DNA from: Lepturacanthus savala
Lineage: Eukaryota; Chordata; Actinopteri; Scombriformes; Trichiuridae
Direction of reading: 5' to 3'
DNA length: 64,000 nt
Assembly: GCA_030544235.1 (NCBI GenBank)
Contig: CM060461.1
Span: forward strand, 31,264,133 to 31,328,132
Shown here one piece after another: positions 45,001 through 58,260 of the stretch (the stretch's first letter is position 1; every line of letters begins with the position of its first letter). Made by a program: the position numbers and the translations under genes. The notes below the pieces were generated by a model. That model was given only the letters and a program-made list of their open reading frames with translations. It was not told where the DNA came from and searched no databases.

Positions 45001-48000
45001 CACTAACATTAACATTAACATTAACACTAACACTAACATTAACACTAACACTAACACTAACATTAACACTAACATTAACACTAACACTAACACTAACATT
45101 AACATTAACATTAACACTAACACTAACATTAACACTAACACTAACATTAACACTAACATTAACATTAACACTAACACTAACATTAACATTAACATTAACA
45201 TTAACACTAACACTAACATTAACATTAACACTAACATTAACATTAACACTAACACTAACATTAACACTAACATTAACATTAACACTAACATTAACATTAA
45301 CATTAACATTAACACTAACACTAACATTAACGCTAACATTAACATTAACACTAACATTAACATTAACACTAACACTAACACTAACATTAACATTAACACT
45401 AACATTAACACTAACACTAACATTAACACTAACACTAACACTAACATTAACACTAACATTAACATTAATGTTAGTGTTAATGTTAATGTTTTAACATTAA
45501 CAGTAACATTAACACTAACACTAACATTAACATTAACACTAACATTAACACTAACACTAACATTAACATTAACACTAACATTAACACTAACACTAACATT
45601 AACACTAACATTAACACTAACATTAACACTAACACTAACACTAACATTAACACTAACACTAACATTAACACTAACACTAACACTAACATTAACACTAACA
45701 CTAACATTAACACTAACATTAACACTAACATTAACACTAACATTAACACTAACACTAACACTAACATTAACACTAACACTAACACTAACATTAACATTAA
45801 CACTAACATTAACACTAACATTAACACTAACACTAACATTAACATTAACACTAACATTAACATTAACACTAACATTAACACTAACATTAACACTAACACT
45901 AACATTAACATTAACACTAACATTAACACCAACACTAACATTAACACTAACACTAACACTAACACTAACACTAACACTAACATTAACATTAACATTAACA
46001 TTAACATTAACACTAACACTAACACTAACATTAACATTAACACTAACATTAACATTAACATTAACACTAACACTAACATTAACACTAACACTAACACTAA
46101 CATTAACACTAACATTAACATTAACACTAACACTAACACTAACATTAACATTAACATTAACACTAACACTAACATTAACACTAACACTAACACTAACATT
46201 AACACTAACATTAACATTAACACTAACACTAACATTAACATTAACATTAACATTAACACTAACATTAACACTAACACTAACACTAACACTAACATTAACA
46301 TTAACATTAACATTAACATTAACACTAACACTAACACTAACATTAACATTAACACTAACATTAACATTAACATTAACACTAACACTAACAGTAACACTAA
46401 CACTAACACTAACATTAACACTAACATTAACATTAACACTAACACTAACACTAACATTAACATTAACATTAACACTAACACTAACATTAACACTAACACT
46501 AACACTAACATTAACACTAACATTAACATTAACACTAACACTAACACTAACACTAACATTAACATTAACATTAACACTAACACTAACATTAACATTAACA
46601 CTAACATTAACATTAACACTAACACTAACATTAACATTAACACTAACATTAACATTAACACTAACATTAACATTAACACTAACACTAACATTAACATTAA
46701 CACTAACATTAACACTAACACTAACATTAACACTAACACTAACATTAACATTAACACTAACATTAACACCAACACTAACATTAACATTAACATTAACACT
46801 AACATTAACACTAACACTAACATTAACATTAACACTAACATTAACACTAACACTAACATTAACACTAACACTAACACTAACATTAACACTAACATTAACA
46901 TTAATGTTAGTGTTAATGTTAATGTTTTAACATTAACAGTAACATTAACACTAACACTAACATTAACATTAACACTAACATTAACACTAACACTAACATT
47001 AACATTAACACTAACATTAACACTAACACTAACATTAACACTAACATTAACACTAACATTAACACTAACACTAACACTAACATTAACACTAACACTAACA
47101 TTAACACTAACACTAACATTAACATTAACACTAACATTAACACTAACACTAACACTAACATTAACACTAACACTAACATTAACACTAACATTAACACTAA
47201 CACTAACATTAACACTAACATTAACACTAACACTAACACTAACACTAACATTAACATTAACATTAACATTAACATTAACACTAACACTAACACTAACATT
47301 AACATTAACACTAACATTAACATCAACACTAACACTAACACTAACATTAACATTAACACTAACACTAACATTAACACTAACATTAACATTAACACTAACA
47401 TTAACATTAACATTAACATTAACACTAACACTAACATTAACGCTAACATTAACATTAACATTAACACTAACATTAACATTAACACTAACACTAACACTAA
47501 CATTAACATTAACACTAACATTAACACTAACACTAACTAACTAAAACTAACACTAACACTAACATTAACACTAACACTAACATTAACATTAACACTAACA
47601 TTAACACTAACAATAACATTAACACTAACATTAACACTAACATTAACATTAACACTAACATTAACACTAACATTAACACTAACATTAACACTAACAATAA
47701 CATTAACACTAACATTAACACTAACATTAACATTAACACTAACATTAACACTAACATTAACACTAACATTAATATTAACACTAACATTAACATTAACACT
47801 AACATTAACACTAACACTAACACTAACATTAACATTAACACTAACATTAACACTAACACTAACATTAACACTAACATTAACACTAACACTAACATTAACA
47901 TTAACACTAACATTAACACTAACACTAACACTAACATTAACACTAACACTAACATTAACACTAACATTAACACTAACACTAACATTAACACTAACATTAA

Positions 48001-51000
48001 CACTAACACTAACACTAACATTAACACTAACACTAACACTAACATTAACATTAACACTAACATTAACACTAACATTAACACTAACACTAACATTAACATT
48101 AACACTAACATTAACATTAACACTAACATTAACACTAACATTAACACTAACACTAACATTAACATTAACACTAACATTAACACCAACACTAACATTAACA
48201 CTAACATTAACACTAACACTAACACTAACACTAACATTAACATTAACATTAACATTAACACTAACACTAACACTAACATTAACATTAACACTAACATTAA
48301 CATTAACATTAACACTAACACTAACATTAACACTAACACTAACACTAACATTAACACTAACATTAACACTAACACTAACACTAACATTAACATTAACATT
48401 AACACTAACACTAACATTAACACTAACACTAACATTAACACTAACATTAACATTAACACTAACACTAACATTAACATTAACATTAACATTAACACTAACA
48501 CTAACATTAACATTAACACTAACATTAACATTAACACTAACACTAACATTAACACTAACATTAACATTAACACTAACATTAACATTAACATTAACATTAA
48601 CACTAACACTAACATTAACGCTAACATTAACATTAACACTAACATTAACATTAACACTAACACTAACACTAACATTAACATTAACACTAACATTAACACT
48701 AACACTAACATTAACACTAACACTAACACTAACATTAACACTAACATTAACATTAATGTTAGTGTTAATGTTAATGTTTTAACATTAACAGTAACATTAA
48801 CACTAACACTAACATTAACATTAACACTAACATTAACACTAACACTAACATTAACATTAACACTAACATTAACACTAACACTAACATTAACACTAACATT
48901 AACACTAACATTAACACTAACATTAACACTAACACTAACACTAACATTAACACTAACACTAACATTAACACTAACACTAACATTAACATTAACACTAACA
49001 TTAACACTAACACTAACACTAACATTAACACTAACACTAACATTAACACTAACATTAACACTAACACTAACATTAACACTAACATTAACACTAACACTAA
49101 CACTAACATTAACACTAACACTAACACTAACATTAACATTAACACTAACATTAACACTAACATTAACACTAACACTAACATTAACATTAACACTAACATT
49201 AACATTAACACTAACATTAACACTAACATTAACACTAACACTAACATTAACATTAACACTAACATTAACACCAACACTAACATTAACACTAACACTAACA
49301 CTAACACTAACACTAACATTAACATTAACATTAACATTAACATTAACACTAACACTAACACTAACATTAACATTAACACTAACATTAACATTAACATTAA
49401 CACTAACACTAACATTAACACTAACACTAACACTAACATTAACACTAACATTAACATTAACACTAACACTAACACTAACATTAACATTAACATTAACACT
49501 AACACTAACATTAACACTAACACTAACACTAACATTAACACTAACATTAACATTAACACTAACACTAACACTAACACTAACATTAACATTAACATTAACA
49601 CTAACACTAACATTAACATTAACACTAACATTAACATTAACACTAACACTAACATTAACATTAACACTAACATTAACATTAACACTAACATTAACATTAA
49701 CACTAACACTAACATTAACATTAACACTAACATTAACACTAACACTAACATTAACACTAACACTAACATTAACATTAACACTAACATTAACACCAACACT
49801 AACATTAACATTAACATTAACACTAACATTAACACTAACACTAACATTAACATTAACACTAACATTAACACTAACACTAACATTAACACTAACACTAACA
49901 CTAACATTAACACTAACATTAACATTAATGTTAGTGTTAATGTTAATGTTTTAACATTAACAGTAACATTAACACTAACACTAACATTAACATTAACACT
50001 AACATTAACACTAACACTAACATTAACATTAACACTAACATTAACACTAACACTAACATTAACACTAACATTAACACTAACATTAACACTAACACTAACA
50101 CTAACATTAACACTAACACTAACATTAACACTAACACTAACATTAACATTAACACTAACATTAACACTAACACTAACACTAACATTAACACTAACACTAA
50201 CATTAACACTAACATTAACACTAACACTAACATTAACACTAACATTAACACTAACACTAACACTAACACTAACATTAACATTAACATTAACATTAACATT
50301 AACACTAACACTAACACTAACATTAACATTAACACTAACATTAACATTAACATTAACACTAACACTAACATTAACACTAACACTAACACTAACATTAACA
50401 CTAACATTAACATTAACACTAACACTAACACTAACATTAACATTAACATTAACACTAACACTAACATTAACACTAACACTAACACTAACATTAACACTAA
50501 CATTAACATTAACACTAACACTAACACTAACACTAACATTAACATTAACATTAACACTAACACTAACATTAACATTAACACTAACATTAACATTAACACT
50601 AACACTAACATTAACATTAACACTAACATTAACATTAACACTAACATTAACATTAACACTAACACTAACATTAACATTAACATTAACACTAACATTAACA
50701 CTAACACTAACATTAACACTAACACTAACATTAACATTAACACTAACATTAACACCAACACTAACATTAACATTAACATTAACACTAACATTAACACTAA
50801 CACTAACATTAACACTAACACTAACATTAACATTAACACTAACATTAACACCAACACTAACATTAACATTAACACTAACATTAACATTAACATTAACACT
50901 AACATTAACACTAACACTAACATTAACACTAACACTAACATTAACATTAACACTAACATTAACACCAACACTAACATTAACATTAACATTAACACTAACA

Positions 51001-53672
51001 TTAACACTAACACTAACATTAACACTAACACTAACACTAACATTAACACTAACATTAACACTAACACTAACACTAACATTAACATTAACACCAACACTAA
51101 CATTAACATTAACACTAACATTAACACTAACACTAACATTAACATTAACACTAACATTAACCCTAACACTAACATTAACACTAACACTAACACTAACATT
51201 AACACTAACATTAACATTAACACTAACACTAACACTAACATTAACATTAACATTAACACTAACACTAACATTAACACTAACACTAACACTAACATTAACA
51301 CTAACATTAACATTAACACTAACACTAACACTAACACTAACATTAACATTAACATTAACACTAACACTAACATTAACATTAACACTAACATTAACATTAA
51401 CACTAACACTAACATTAACATTAACACTAACATTAACATTAACACTAACATTAACATTAACACTAACACTAACATTAACATTAACACTAACATTAACACT
51501 AACACTAACATTAACACTAACACTAACATTAACATTAACACTAACATTAACACCAACACTAACATTAACATTAACATTAACACTAACATTAACACTAACA
51601 CTAACATTAACATTAACACTAACATTAACACTAACACTAACATTAACACTAACACTAACACTAACATTAACACTAACATTAACATTAATGTTAGTGTTAA
51701 TGTTAATGTTTTAACATTAACAGTAACATTAACACTAACACTAACATTAACATTAACACTAACATTAACACTAACACTAACATTAACATTAACACTAACA
51801 TTAACACTAACACTAACATTAACACTAACATTAACACTAACACTAACATTAACACTAACATTAACACTAACACTAACACTAACACTAACATTAACACTAA
51901 CACTAACATTAACACTAACACTAACATTAACATTAACACTAACATTAACACTAACACTAACACTAACATTAACACTAACACTAACATTAACACTAACATT
52001 AACACTAACACTAACATTAACACTAACATTAACACTAACACTAACACTAACACTAACATTAACATTAACATTAACATTAACATTAACACTAACACTAACA
52101 CTAACATTAACATTAACACTAACATTAACATTAACATTAACACTAACACTAACATTAACACTAACACTAACACTAACATTAACACTAACATTAACATTAA
52201 CACTAACACTAACACTAACATTAACATTAACATTAACACTAACACTAACATTAACACTAACACTAACACTAACATTAACACTAACATTAACATTAACACT
52301 AACACTAACACTAACACTAACATTAACATTAACATTAACACTAACACTAACACTAACATTAACACTAACATTAACATTAACACTAACACTAACATTAACA
52401 TTAACACTAACATTAACATTAACACTAACATTAACATTAACACTAACACTAACATTAACATTAACATTAACACTAACATTAACACTAACACTAACATTAA
52501 CACTAACACTAACATTAACATTAACACTAACATTAACACCAACACTAACATTAACATTAACATTAACACTAACATTAACACTAACACTAACATTAACACT
52601 AACACTAACATTAACATTAACACTAACATTAACACCAACACTAACATTAACATTAACACTAACATTAACATTAACATTAACACTAACATTAACACTAACA
52701 CTAACATTAACACTAACACTAACATTAACATTAACACTAACATTAACACCAACACTAACATTAACATTAACATTAACACTAACATTAACACTAACACTAA
52801 CATTAACACTAACACTAACACTAACATTAACACTAACATTAACACTAACACTAACACTAACATTAACATTAACACCAACACTAACATTAACATTAACATT
52901 AACATTAACACTAACACTAACATTAACACTAACACTAACATTAACACTAACAATAACACTAACACTAACACTAACACTAACATTAACACTAACACTAACA
53001 CTAACACTAACATTAACATTAATATTAACACTAACATTAACATTAACACTAACATTAACACTAACATTAACATTAACATTAACACTAACACTAACATTAA
53101 CACTAACACTAACACTAACATTAACACCAACACTAACATTAACATTAACATTAACATTAACACTAACACTAACATTAACACTAACAATAACACTAACACT
53201 AACACTAACATTAACATTAACACTAACACTAACACTAACACTAACACTAACATTAACATTAACACTAACACTAACATCAACACTAACACTAACAATAACA
53301 CTAACACTAACACTAACATTAACATTAACACTAACACTAACATTAACACTAACACTAACACTAACATTAACATTAACACTAACATTAACACTAACACTAA
53401 CATTAACACTAACATTAACATTAACACTAACACTAACACTAACATTAACACTAACATTAACATTAACACTAACAATAACACTAACACTAACATTAACATT
53501 AACACTAACATTAACATTAACATTAACACTAACATTAACACTAACACTAACATTAACACTAACACTAACACTAACACTAACATTAACATTAACACTAACA
53601 TTAACATTAATATTAACACTAACATTAACATTAACATTAACACTAACATTAACACTAACATTAACATTAACC
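39045..53672. repeat. 14.6-kb hexamer satellite TTAACA/CTAACA
   Basis: Hexamers TTAACA and CTAACA alternate in a complex order, with rare GCTAAC, ACCAAC, CAATAAC and AATATT variants. Minus-strand frames (LVLMLM, VNVSVN) up to 1251 codons are artefacts. Short strand-inverted blocks (ATTAATGTTAGTGTTAATG) occur at about 43631, 45465, 46900, 48752, 49925 and 51685. The sub-block 41515-44560 has many single-base indels. It separates irf4 from sharpin. It is not telomeric TTAGGG. Confidence 0.97.
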
Positions 53673-53954
53673 CTTCTCACATTTTTAACAACAATCATTA
53701 AATGTCATCAAATGACTTAATTAATACAACTAATAGACCTTTAATTATCTTTCTAATTTATCCAGAACTCACTGCACCACTAATTAAAATAGAATCCTTA
53801 GAATTCCTATAAATGAACTATTATTAATTATTATTGAACCAACACCTGGATCAGTTTTATGGATTATTCTCTGTTCATGAAACATTTCTATCGTCATCAT
53901 TACACAACATTAACATTCACTGTACATGTATATACATCATGTACATGTATACAT
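53673..53954. other. single-copy spacer between two satellites
   Basis: AT-rich unique DNA with a small GTACATGTATA duplication near 53920-53950. No gene is recognisable. Confidence 0.6.
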
Positions 53955-56900
53955 TAAATACTAGTATTTACTGTAGCCTCATAATAAATATTAGTATTTA
54001 CTGTAGCCTCATAATAAATATTAGTATTTACTGTAGCATCATATAATAAATATTAGTATTTACTGTAGCATCGTAATAAATACTAGTATTTACTGTAGCC
54101 TCATAATAAATACTAGTATTTACTGTAGCATCATATAATAAATATTAGTATTTACTGTAGCCTCATAATAAATACTAGTATTTACTGTAGCATCATATAA
54201 TAAATATTAGTATTTACTGTAGCATCATATAATAAATACTAGTATTTACTGTAGCATCATATAATAAATATTAGTATTTACTGTAGCATCATAATAAATA
54301 TTAGTATTTACTGTAGCATCATATAATAAATATTAGTATTTACTGTAGCATCGTAATAAATACTAGTATTTACTGTAGCATCATATAATAAATATTAGTA
54401 TTTACTGTAGCATCATAATAAATACTAGTATTTACTGTAGCCTCATAATAAATACTAGTATTTACTGTAGCATCATATAATAAATATTAGTATTTACTGT
54501 AGCATCATATAATAAATACTAGTATTTACTGTAGCATCATATAATAAATATTAGTATTTACTGTAGCATCATATAATAAATATTAGTATTTACTGTAGCA
54601 TCGTAATAAATACTAGTATTTACTGTAGCATCATTATAAATATTAGTATTTACTGTAGCATCGTAATAAATACTAGTATTTACTGTAGCATCATAATAAA
54701 TATTAGTATTTACTGTAGCATCATAATAAATACTAGTATTTACTGTAGCCTCATATAATAAATACTAGTATTTACTGTAGCATCATATAATAAATACTAG
54801 TATTTACTGTAGCATCATAATAAATATTAGTATTTACTGTAGCATCATAATAAATACTAGTATTTACTGTAGCATCATATAATAAATACTAGTATTTACT
54901 GTAGCATCATAATAAATACTAGTATTTACTGTAGCATCATTATAAATATTAGTATTTACTGTAGCATCATAATAAATATTAGTATTTACTGTAGCCTCAT
55001 AATAAATATTAGTATTTACTGTAGCATCATATAATAAATATTAGTATTTACTGTAGCATCATAATAAATACTAGTATTTACTGTAGCATCATTATAAATA
55101 TTAGTATTTACTGTAGCATCATATAATAAATATTAGTATTTACTGTAGCATCATAATAAATACTAGTATTTACTGTAGCATCATATAATAAATATTAGTA
55201 TTTACTGTAGCATCATATAATAAATATTAGTATTTACTGTAGCATCGTAATAAATACTAGTATTTACTGTAGCATCATATAATAAATACTAGTATTTACT
55301 GTAGCATCATATAATAAATATTAGTATTTACTGTAGCATCATATAATAAATATTAGTATTTACTGTAGCATCGTAATAAATACTAGTATTTACTGTAGCA
55401 TCATAATAAATACTAGTATTTACTGTAGCATCATATAATAAATACTAGTATTTACTGTAGCATCATATAATAAATACTAGTATTTACTGTAGCATCATAA
55501 TAAATATTAGTATTTACTGTAGCATCGTAATAAATACTAGTATTTACTGTAGCATCATAATAAATACTAGTATTTACTGTAGCATCATATAATAAATACT
55601 AGTATTTACTGTAGCATCATATAATAAATACTAGTATTTACTGTAGCATCATAATAAATATTAGTATTTACTGTAGCATCATATAATAAATACTAGTATT
55701 TACTGTAGCATCATAATAAATACTAGTATTTACTGTAGCATCATAATAAATACTAGTATTTACTGTAGCATCATATAATAAATATTAGTATTTACTGTAG
55801 CATCATAATAAATACTAGTATTTACTGTAGCATCATAATAAATACTAGTATTTACTGTAGCATCATAATAAATACTAGTATTTACTGTAGCATCATAATA
55901 AATATTAGTATTTACTGTAGCATCATAATAAATACTAGTATTTACTGTAGCCTCATATAATAAATACTAGTATTTACTGTAGCATCATATAATAAATACT
56001 AGTATTTACTGTAGCATCATAATAAATATTAGTATTTACTGTAGCATCATAATAAATATTAGTATTTACTGTAGCATCATAATAAATATTAGTATTTACT
56101 GTAGCATCATATAATAAATACTAGTATTTACTGTAGCATCATAATAAATATTAGTATTTACTGTAGCATCATAATAAATATTAGTATTTACTGTAGCATC
56201 ATATAATAAATACTAGTATTTACTGTAGCATCATAATAAATACTAGTATTTACTGTAGCATCATTATAAATATTAGTATTTACTGTAGCATCATAATAAA
56301 TACTAGTATTTACTGTAGCATCATTATAAATATTAGTATTTACTGTAGCATCATATAATAAATACTAGTATTTACTGTAGCATCATAATAAATACTAGTA
56401 TTTACTGTAGCATCATATAATAAATACTAGTATTTACTGTAGCATCATAATAAATACTAGTATTTACTGTAGCATCATAATAAATACTAGTATTTACTGT
56501 AGCATCATTATAAATATTAGTATTTACTGTAGCATCATAATAAATACTAGTATTTACTGTAGCATCATATAATAAATACTAGTATTTACTGTAGCATCAT
56601 AATAAATACTAGTATTTACTGTAGCATCATTATAAATATTAGTATTTACTGTAGCATCATAATAAATATTAGTATTTACTGTAGCATCATATAATAAATA
56701 CTAGTATTTACTGTAGCCTCATAATAAATACTAGTATTTACTGTAGCCTCATAATAAATACTAGTATTTACTGTAGCATCATAATAAATATTAGTATTTA
56801 CTGTAGCATCATATAATAAATATTAGTATTTACTGTAGCATCATATAATAAATATTAGTATTTACTGTAGCATCATATAATAAATATTAGTATTTACTGT

Positions 56901-57055
56901 AGCATCATAATAAATATTAGTATTTACTGTAGCATCATAATAAATATTAGTATTTACTGTAGCATCATAATAAATACTAGTATTTACTGTAGCATCATAA
57001 TAAATACTAGTATTTACTGTAGCATCATAATAAATACTAGTATTTACTGTACCAT
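53955..57055. repeat. 30/33-bp satellite AATACTAGTATTTACTGTAG
   Basis: About 100 units of AATACTAGTATTTACTGTAG plus CATCAT(ATA)ATA. CTAG/TTAG, CATCAT/CCTCAT/CATCGT and presence of ATA are the variants. AATACTAGTATT is a perfect 12-bp palindrome in about half of the units. 57056-57177 is unique AT-rich DNA. Confidence 0.97.
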
Positions 57056-57177
57056 CATATAATACATTAAATACTACTAATAATTAATAACTAATAATTA
57101 TAATAATAATAATTCATCTTGACTTCCCTCTGGTAACAAACACTAAACATCAGCCATGATGTTTGTTTTCATTATGT

Positions 57178-57183
57178 TTATTC
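57178..57183 (-). terminator. sharpin poly(A) signal candidate
   Basis: AATAAA on the minus strand (TTTATT on +), about 0.9 kb after the end of the NZF exon. No nearer minus-strand AATAAA was noticed. The intervening 57184-57600 is unique DNA with a CAG run at 57545-57562. Confidence 0.4.
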
Positions 57184-57613
57184 AGCTAATGCAGGAATTT
57201 TACAGTTTAATGTTCTAAAACAGTCACAACTCAGGGAAATTAGATCAGCTGTTAAAACGTACATCAATTATTCAATGTTAAAATAAAACACTTCATACAA
57301 TGTTATAAAAAAATAAAAGCACTAGACATCCTGTAAACGTCTCATCTCCAACATGGCTTTAAAATAAACAATAAGTCCTGATATTTTGGCACCGATGGAT
57401 GATTCGCTGTCCCTCATCTTCATGTGGAATATAAAGAGTTAACATCAAGTCCCCTAAAATAAATAGAAGGCTCCTCATTCACAGACACGATAAATAAATA
57501 AGAAGCTGCAGCAACATTCTACTCGCTGTTCCTGTTCCTGTCTGCAGCAGCAGCAGCAGCAGGAGGAGGAGGAGCCTCAGTGCACTGTCTTTATACTGGA
57601 CATGGTAACACCA

Positions 57614-57945
57614 AGGTGATGAAGATGATGATGATGGTGATGAAGGTGATGAAGATGATGATGATGAAGATGATGGTGATGAAGATGATGATGATGGTGA
57701 TGAAGATGATGATGATGAAGATGGTGATGATGAAGATGGTGATGAAGATGATGATGAAGGTGATGAAGATGATGATGAAGGTGATGATGAAGATGATGAA
57801 GGTGATGATGATGGTGATGATGGATGAAGGTGATGAAGGTGATGAAGATGATGGTGATGAAGGTGATGAAGATGATGGTGATGAAGATGATGATGATGAT
57901 GAAGATGAGGATGAAGATGATGATGAAGATGATGAAGATGGGAGT
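57614..57945. repeat. ATG/AAG/GTG trinucleotide repeat (likely sharpin 3' UTR)
   Basis: About 330 bp of GATGAAGATGGTGATG-type triplets. On the sharpin-sense strand this is CATCTTCATCACCAT. It lies between the last sharpin coding exon and the candidate poly(A) signal. Confidence 0.92.
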
Positions 57946-58119
57946 CAGCTGCTGCTGCTGCTTATTCCCAGCTGTTCTCTGTCCTCTCGCCTTCCTTTCT
58001 CCTTTGAAGAAGAAGACAAGAGGTGATAATTACTGGAGGAAACAGAACAAACTGCTGATGGAACAGGAAGGGTTAGAGTTGGAGTTGACCCTGACCCCTG
58101 ACCTCTGACCCTGACCTAC

Positions 58120-58260
58120 CTGCTGGACGCAGCTGGTCGTGTCTGGTCGGGCTGAAGCGCAGATTTCACAGCCTGGACGTGACGGTTTGTTGATGAAAGT
58201 GCATGAAGGACACGCCCACTCTGTCTGCAGGGACGGAAGCAACCAATCAGCATCGACTTC
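58120..58260 (-). CDS. sharpin: sharpin NZF exon
   Basis: Acceptor GTTCAACAG (58269-58261) and possible donor GTAGGT (58119). Encodes EVDADWLLPSLQTEW and the NZF ACPSCTFINKPSRPGCEIC, where four cysteines bind zinc and the T-F pair contacts ubiquitin, then ASARPDTTSCVQQ. The acceptor has a poor pyrimidine tract, so the start may be a few codons earlier. Confidence 0.83.

Noticed and set aside
39045..53672. Interstitial telomere repeat
   Set aside because: Units are TTAACA/CTAACA, not TTAGGG/CCCTAA; only an isolated TAACCCTAAC occurs near 51157.
49943..53698. 1251-codon frame (VNVSVN, LVLMLM)
   Set aside because: A 6-bp unit gives a two-residue cycle; not a gene.
57580..58026. Frame with Met/Lys/Asp repeats
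   Set aside because: Trinucleotide repeat in the probable sharpin 3' UTR, antisense to the gene.
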